Shown in pieces: positions 59,459 to 64,000 of a DNA stretch of 64,000 nucleotides (position 1 is its first letter; each line of letters starts with the position of its first letter). The notes below the pieces were generated by a model, which did no database searches, was not told where the DNA came from, and saw nothing but the letters and a program-made list of their open reading frames with translations. Position numbers and translations under genes: made by a program. The stretch is from Cryptomeria japonica (lineage: Eukaryota > Streptophyta > Pinopsida > Cupressales > Cupressaceae): contig NC_081414.1 in NCBI RefSeq assembly GCF_030272615.1, positions 820,034,396-820,098,395 on the forward strand. The letters are read 5' to 3'.

Positions 59459-61316
59459 TCATACAAAATGGTACAAAATTGATACATAGGGAGCCCTCTA
59501 AGGATATGATGAACTCCCTCCCTCAAATCCACCTGGCCTCAACGGAGTCTAAGCCCTGGAAGGACCCACCCCATGATCATCTCTCCCACCCCCTCTATCT
59601 GGTGGTGGTGGATGACCCATGACCCCACCGCTAGACACCCATTTCCTGTCCCTCCCTCCAGTGGTTGTCGCTATCTGTGATGGTCTACAGATGCTCCTAG
59701 CTCGCTGCTCTGGTGGCACCACTCCATAGTATAGGTCTCTCTAGTAGCCTATCTCCTCCCCATCTCATAGAACATAGGCATATATAGCTCTTGTGTCCTC
59801 TGCTACCTGCCTCCCTGCCCTCAGTGTTGTCTCAGCCTCTGTATAACAATGGATAGCCTGATCCCTATCCCGCTCAGTGTCTCTCAGTTGTCTCCTGAGT
59901 CTAGCTGTCTCTCCAGATCCTGGATCTCATCTGCCTATCCCTGGAAGATCTCCCTCAACTCCAGTAGCTCATCCTCCTCCTCTCCCCCCTCACCCTATGG
60001 TTGCTCCTATGGTTGTCCATGTGCATATACCTATGGCTGCCCCTATCCTTGTCCCTATACCTATCTGGGAACCTATGCTGCTGGCACCTATAACAACAAT
60101 CCACCTCTGCCTCTCACTATGTGACCCTGTTGAGCCTACCTCTCCTCTCCACCCTCTCTCCATGGAGCCACTCTCCTCTCTCCTATCACACCTTGCCTTC
60201 TCCATCATCATCCCCATCATCTCCCCCATCTCCATCTATCAGCTTCCCTAGATTTGTCAACCGTGGAAACGGATGCTCTACCCAGTATGCATTATACTCT
60301 GCATCCATCCCTACATCCTCTATCTCTGGCCACATGTCCCAAGGCAAGGGAATCATCTCTACCAGCTGCACCACTGCCTGATCATATGACAACAATGGCC
60401 CGAAGTGCGCTTGATCCCTCACTATCTGAGCATACATCCCGGAACCCCATGGCATCCATTGTATCCTGTCGAACTACCTACCCACCCTATCCACCAACTG
60501 CCTCTCAAGCACATAGGGCATCCACCCAATCAGATACCTACTCCTAAATGTATATGGTAGCTCCACTGCATCATCCTCCCACTCCTCGTACTCTCGGTAT
60601 GACCTCCATACTACAGTGTCAATCTCATCAATGAACCTGCATCAGTACTCCTATCTCCCAATCTGCGACTGCGATGTAATCATGTCATACAAATGCACAA
60701 AATTGCGCCCATGGCCTCTGCCTCTGAAGTGAATCAGTCGGGTAACCGATAGATGATCATAAGCCCACACTTGCAACAATGTCACTCCACAACCCAATCC
60801 TGTTGATCCATGGTATACAAACTGATGTAACTCATAGTACAAACATGTTAGCAGACACGGTCCCCAGGCAAATCTGGTATGTTGTGTCACCAGTGTCTCC
60901 AGTGTACCCGAGCCCACAGCCAATCCTTATGTCACCCTATCCCGACAGAGGAACCCACTAATCACTCCTACCAACACTGCTAGTAGTGCTAATCTTGTAT
61001 GTGTCATGGTGTCCCAGGCCATGTGTCCAGCCCTCATCTCCAGTCCTGGATCCTGGAACACTCGTCTCAGTGCCTCCATGTCTCTGTCTCGATCATAGGG
61101 TACTAACTCCCCATCGATCGGTATCCATAGTATCCTATAAACATCCTCTAAGGTGACTGTCATCTCACCCATCGGCAAATGGAAACTGCAAGTCTCTAAG
61201 TGGCATCTCTCAGCCAGCACAGACAGCAACCCCATGTCCGCCTGAAACTTAGGCACATACATAATATGTCGCAAGCCCATAACCTCAATTGCTGCCCTAT
61301 CCTCAAATGTCATCTC
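59459..61316 (-). pseudogene. Antisense plant-mobile-domain (PMD) gene in F
   Basis: Read leftward from about 61316: MTFEDRAAIEVMGLRHI, CSFHLPMGEMTVTLEDVYRI, LWIPIDGELV, then W-rich helices (HMAWDTMTHTRLALLAVLV, FAWGPCLLTCLYYELHQF, WMPYVLERQLVDR). The LP-x-GEMTVTLEDVY-x-I-L-x-I-P-I-D-G signature is that of the plant mobile domain family, found in plant transposons and a few host genes. The frame is kept from 61313 to 60186 with stops at 60926, 60650, 60644 and about 60487. Beyond, a coiled-coil-like stretch (ELLELREIFQG, EIQDLERQLDSG) and a Pro/Gly-rich tail continue to about 59459 with shifts. Function in the element is unknown. Confidence 0.8.
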
Positions 61317-61439
61317 TGGTCATAAACTCTGAGTCGATGGGAATCTCTCCCATGACTCTAGCATAGGTAGTTACTCCTGTAGTCAAGCAAATCAATTGTG
61401 TCAGTTAAAGTGGCATTCCATGTTCATCATAAAATTTTG

Positions 61440-61700
61440 CTTGTTATCCTAGTGCTTATGGTATTCTATCCTAGTGACACTCACTATTCATCACAAAGTG
61501 TTGCTTTTATCCTAGTGACACTCACTTTTCATCACAAAGTGTTGCTCTTTATCCTAGTGACACTCACTTTTCATCACAAAGTGTTGCTCTTTATCCTAGT
61601 GGTACTCCATGTTCATCACAAAGTACTACGTGTTTTTGTACTCCCTGTTCATCACAAAGTGTTGCTCATATTTGCACTCCCTGTTCATCACAAAGTGCCT
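61440..61700. repeat. 42-bp minisatellite
   Basis: TATCCTAGTGACACTCACTT-type units start at 61508, 61550 and 61592 (42-bp period), with degenerate units on both sides; each contains TTCATCACAAAGTGTTGCT. It lies just upstream of the PMD ORF on the antisense strand, within the presumed intron or 5' untranslated part. Confidence 0.9.
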
Positions 61701-61733
61701 TGATCTATCTTATCTTCGGGCCTCTGCTTGAGT

Positions 61734-61895
61734 GTATCCTCTTGAGTAGTTTCCTAATTGGCAACGTATGTTCTATCAAAGAATTGTCAGTCCTAGCCCT
61801 ATCTGCTATCCTAGTCTTCCCTAGAGGACCTGCTTGAGTGTATCCTCTCAGCAGCTTATCCAATCGACAATGTATGTTCATCACAGAACTGTTGA
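61734..61895. repeat. 96-bp direct repeat, two copies
   Basis: CTGCTTGAGTGTATCCTCT at 61734 recurs at 61830, and similarity continues through CAATGTATGTTC-like sequence. The copies have diverged. Confidence 0.75.
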
Positions 61896-61914
61896 TTTGG
61901 CCTAGAAGATGCAA

Positions 61915-62165
61915 AAGCACATTTAACACATAAACGTGCTTACATACTGCACATATGCGCCTTTGCTCTGCACATATGTTCCTGACATACATAGACATGC
62001 TTGCTCTGCACAGACGCATCCACATAGCACAAACATGCCTACACAACACAGACGTGCTCGCATTTGACACAAACACCTTTTCATTCGCAGACGTGTCTGG
62101 CATAAACACAAACGCACCTAGCTTACCCTGATACGCTTGGCACCAGCACAGACGCCCCTCAACAT
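61915..62165 (-). repeat. Inverted GCGTCTGTG-like word array
   Basis: About eleven words which on the plus strand read CACAGACGC, CACAAACGC, CATAGACATGC and the like, spaced 15-25 bp. They are the reverse complement of the words in F's sense leader and lie between antisense exon 1 and the PMD ORF. Confidence 0.8.
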
Positions 62166-62273
62166 TTTTTCCATCCGCTTGACATATTCTAAAATGCATT
62201 AAATGTGCTACCTAACATGCATTAATGACAACATTTATTGTGACAAAGTACAAGGAGGTTTGGCGGTACTTAT

Positions 62274-62339
62274 CGGCTTTCCTGCATCTATTGGCCTCTG
62301 AAATTGGCGAACGCAATTGAATCTGTGAACCAAAGCCAT
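62274..62339 (-). other. Putative first exon of the antisense gene in F
   Basis: ATG at 62339 followed by 22 codons (MALVHRFNCVRQFQRPIDAG plus two), then ATAAGT at 62273-62268 where E has GTAAGT. Thus the splice donor GT is mutated to AT in F, a C-to-T change on the plus strand. It is joined to the PMD ORF only by inference: about 950 bp of repeats separate them, and no acceptor could be chosen with confidence. Confidence 0.4.
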
Positions 62340-62429
62340 CGTTGTTGATTGTTGCTGCTCTATTCTCTCTCTGCACTCTAATCTCTTGGATGTGTGGATG
62401 ACAATGAGGATTTTTTCCCCTCGTGGTCT

Positions 62430-62437
62430 ATTTTATA
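62430..62437 (-). promoter_or_regulatory. TATA box of the antisense gene in F
   Basis: TATAAAAT on the minus strand, 91 bp before the ATG at 62339, with flanks GTC...AGACC shared with E. Confidence 0.5.
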
Positions 62438-62676
62438 GACTGCTCTAGCCCTAGCCCTAACCTAGTCTCCTAAGTCAGTCTTCTTTATCCCCTAATTCTG
62501 TCACTCTATCTTATCTGGTCAGTCCATTCTACCCTTTATTTCTTATCGAGAGATTGTCTATGAGCTTTTCAGACATTTTCATCCAATCTCTCAAGGGGGC
62601 ATATCATTCCCATCTTGGGGCAACTTTGTATCACTTCATCTTATCTTCTTTGAAACAACGCAACAAGCCGCATTGC

Positions 62677-62693
62677 CTCAAAGGGGGGCAAAA
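62677..62693 (+). promoter_or_regulatory. Polypurine tract of F
   Basis: AAAGGGGGGCAAAA lies directly before the TGTAGACACC start of the 3' LTR. E has AAAGAGGGGCAAAA in the equivalent position. Confidence 0.8.
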
Positions 62694-63458
62694 TGTAGAC
62701 ACCTAAAATTGTCATGTCTTTATTTATTTAATTATTTTAAGCCTAATTCTTCTATTAATTAAATAAATCTTTATTTATTTAATTAATTCATTTATCCTCT
62801 TCTAGCCTTATTTCTCATTTAAATAAATACATTTATTTATTTAAATTATCCTTTTCCTAAATTAAATAAATATTTTATTTATTTAATTGATCCCACTTCT
62901 TCTATTAATTAAATAAATATTTATTTATTTAATTAATTCATTAGCCTTTTCCATCCATGACACATGTCATTCATCTCTTAATTTCTACACTACCTACCCT
63001 CTCATTATTTTCTTATTTCCACTACCTACCCTCTAATCCTAGCTGACCATTTATCTTTTACACCTCTCAATCTTATCCTTCCATTTCTTATAGTGTCTTC
63101 TATATAAGGAGATGCTTCTTCCATTATCAACCCTGACTCCCGACTACTTCACTACATTAGCATTCGAACTTTCATATGTGATCTAGCTATCAACTACATT
63201 TTCGTTCTTTGTTGAGCTCTTGTGCACATATAAAATCTGAGAGCAAATATATCAAGCAAGATCAATGGAGATAGGAAGAATGGAGATCCAAACCCTATTG
63301 GACATGTGATGGTATAATATTTGTGATTTCATTTGATTTGCATTGTCTTAGGTAATCTTCATATGTTATGGTGGATCTTTGTTGTTGTTAGGCTAGGGTT
63401 TTGTGGTTGAATCTATTTAGTCTTTCAACATTGTTGTTTCCACTTTTCACCATATACA
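62694..63458 (+). repeat. 3' LTR of F
   Basis: TGTAGACACC...CCATATACA, 765 bp, very similar to the 5' LTR and slightly shorter, mainly through a deletion close to its start (the first palindrome arm). Confidence 0.92.
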
Positions 63459-64000
63459 AATACCATCTCTATTTTTCCAGTATAGAATCCCATTAAGTAA
63501 TACATACCTAGATGTTTGAAGCTTTAAAGTTCTTTTTTGACTATCATTTAAATTATCCGGACATTTCATGTATTTCAAGAAGTGAACAATATTTGTATAC
63601 CAAGGGCATCTTTCAATGCTAATTTGTACATCTTTCAGCTCTACTTGGTTTACTTGTGCTGCTTCAAGATTGGATTTTGCCATCAACTTCGCTAAGCCTT
63701 GACCTCTTACCAATCTTGTGATTTGTAAATCAATATTGAACTCTTGGATCTGGTTTATCCATATGCATCTTCTCCCAGTAGTCTCTATTTGTCTGAAAAT
63801 GTCTTTAACAACAGAATTTGGTACATAGGCAATAACGGTGGCACCAACTAAGTAAGGTCTAAATGATTTCACAACTATCACAAGAGCATAAGCCTATTTT
63901 TCATTCAAATCATAATTCAATTCTGATGCTTGTAATGTTTTACTAAAAAATGCCACTGGTTGTTCATGACCCTCATCATTCTTTTGTAACATGACAACAA
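63459..64000 (-). pseudogene. pol: RNase H region of element G
   Basis: Minus strand from the right edge: MLQKNDEGHEQPVAFFSKTL, ASELNYDLNEK, a TAG at 63896 where QAYALV is expected, then KSFRPYLVGA. This is the Ty3 RNase H core followed by its C-terminal linker (RGQGLAKLMAKSN). LQTSRYVLLNGILYWKNRDG then leads to the integrase zinc region, which resumes at 47472 across F. RT lies beyond the window. Confidence 0.88.

Larger units (their letters stand above)
47473..63458 (+). mobile_element. Tat-lineage Ty3/gypsy element F with antisense gene
   Basis: LTRs 47473-48253 (781 bp) and 62694-63458 (765 bp), both TGTAGACACC...CCATATACA. Target duplication AATAT/AATAC. Internal order: 2.35-kb leader, gag, protease remnant, G-patch-like segment, RT, RNase H, second RNase H, integrase, then about 4.9 kb with an antisense gene. 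The two consecutive RNase H-like domains are the mark of the Tat/Ogre lineage. Total about 16 kb. All ORFs are broken. Confidence 0.9.

Noticed and set aside
59849-60547. Several plus-strand Pro/Ser-rich open frames
   Set aside because: They overlap the antisense PMD pseudogene, whose motif content and frame continuity are far stronger.
61440-61700. CRISPR-like regular repeat
   Set aside because: Head-to-tail 42-bp minisatellite without unique spacers, in a plant retroelement.
1-64000. Host protein-coding genes, tRNA, rRNA
   Set aside because: I looked for exon-like runs, tRNA boxes and rRNA motifs outside the elements and found none that I could support; the only tRNA-related signals are retroelement primer sites.

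Overview
The window looks like intergenic DNA from a large, repeat-choked seed-plant nuclear genome. I favour a gymnosperm (conifer-type) genome from the depth of nesting and the mix of families, but this is a guess. No host gene, tRNA, rRNA or CRISPR array was recognised. Almost every base can be assigned to LTR retrotransposons nested in one another, and most breakpoints are marked by TG...CA ends and 5-bp target duplications that have since picked up one mismatch. Letters A-M below are local names.

Layout. 1-4534: 3' part of a plus-strand Ty3/gypsy derivative (A) ending in its 3' LTR, inserted in H. 4535-16479: minus-strand Ty3/gypsy element H (5' LTR 15709-16479, gag broken in two). H is interrupted at 5344-12095 by a non-coding element K arranged LTR-internal-LTR-internal-LTR, which itself holds a solo LTR J (6181-8064). 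16480-19141: the gag C-terminus of a C-like copia element, interrupted by solo LTR L (16804-18599). 19142-38068: an old LTR (D) split by solo LTR M (20000-21206) and by a complete Ty1/copia element B (21585-36858). B's pol is in turn split by a second complete element C (24052-32640), which has gag plus an unrelated long ORF instead of pol. 38069-39206: copia gag/protease relic. 39207-40640: 3' end of a minus-strand element E of the H/F family. 40641-47472 and 63459-64000: minus-strand Ty3/gypsy element G (RNase H, integrase, then a long extra ORF). G is split by a 16-kb plus-strand Tat-lineage element F (47473-63458).

How it works together. F keeps the full Tat plan: 2.3-kb leader, gag, protease remnant, G-patch-like segment, RT, two RNase H domains, integrase, then nearly 5 kb of 3' sequence. 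That 3' segment carries an antisense gene relic: TATA box, short first exon, splice donor, then a plant-mobile-domain (PMD) ORF. The same promoter/exon/donor block is recognisable in E, where the donor is intact. A short word resembling GCGTCTGTG is repeated about twenty times in F's sense leader, and about eleven times in inverted orientation between antisense exon 1 and the PMD ORF.

Decay. All coding regions are pseudogenes. Many in-frame stops are TAG in place of glutamine, and two are shown by an internal duplicate to be CAG to TAG. This fits deamination of methylated cytosine in CHG (and CG) context. F's integrase has lost two of its three catalytic acidic residues.
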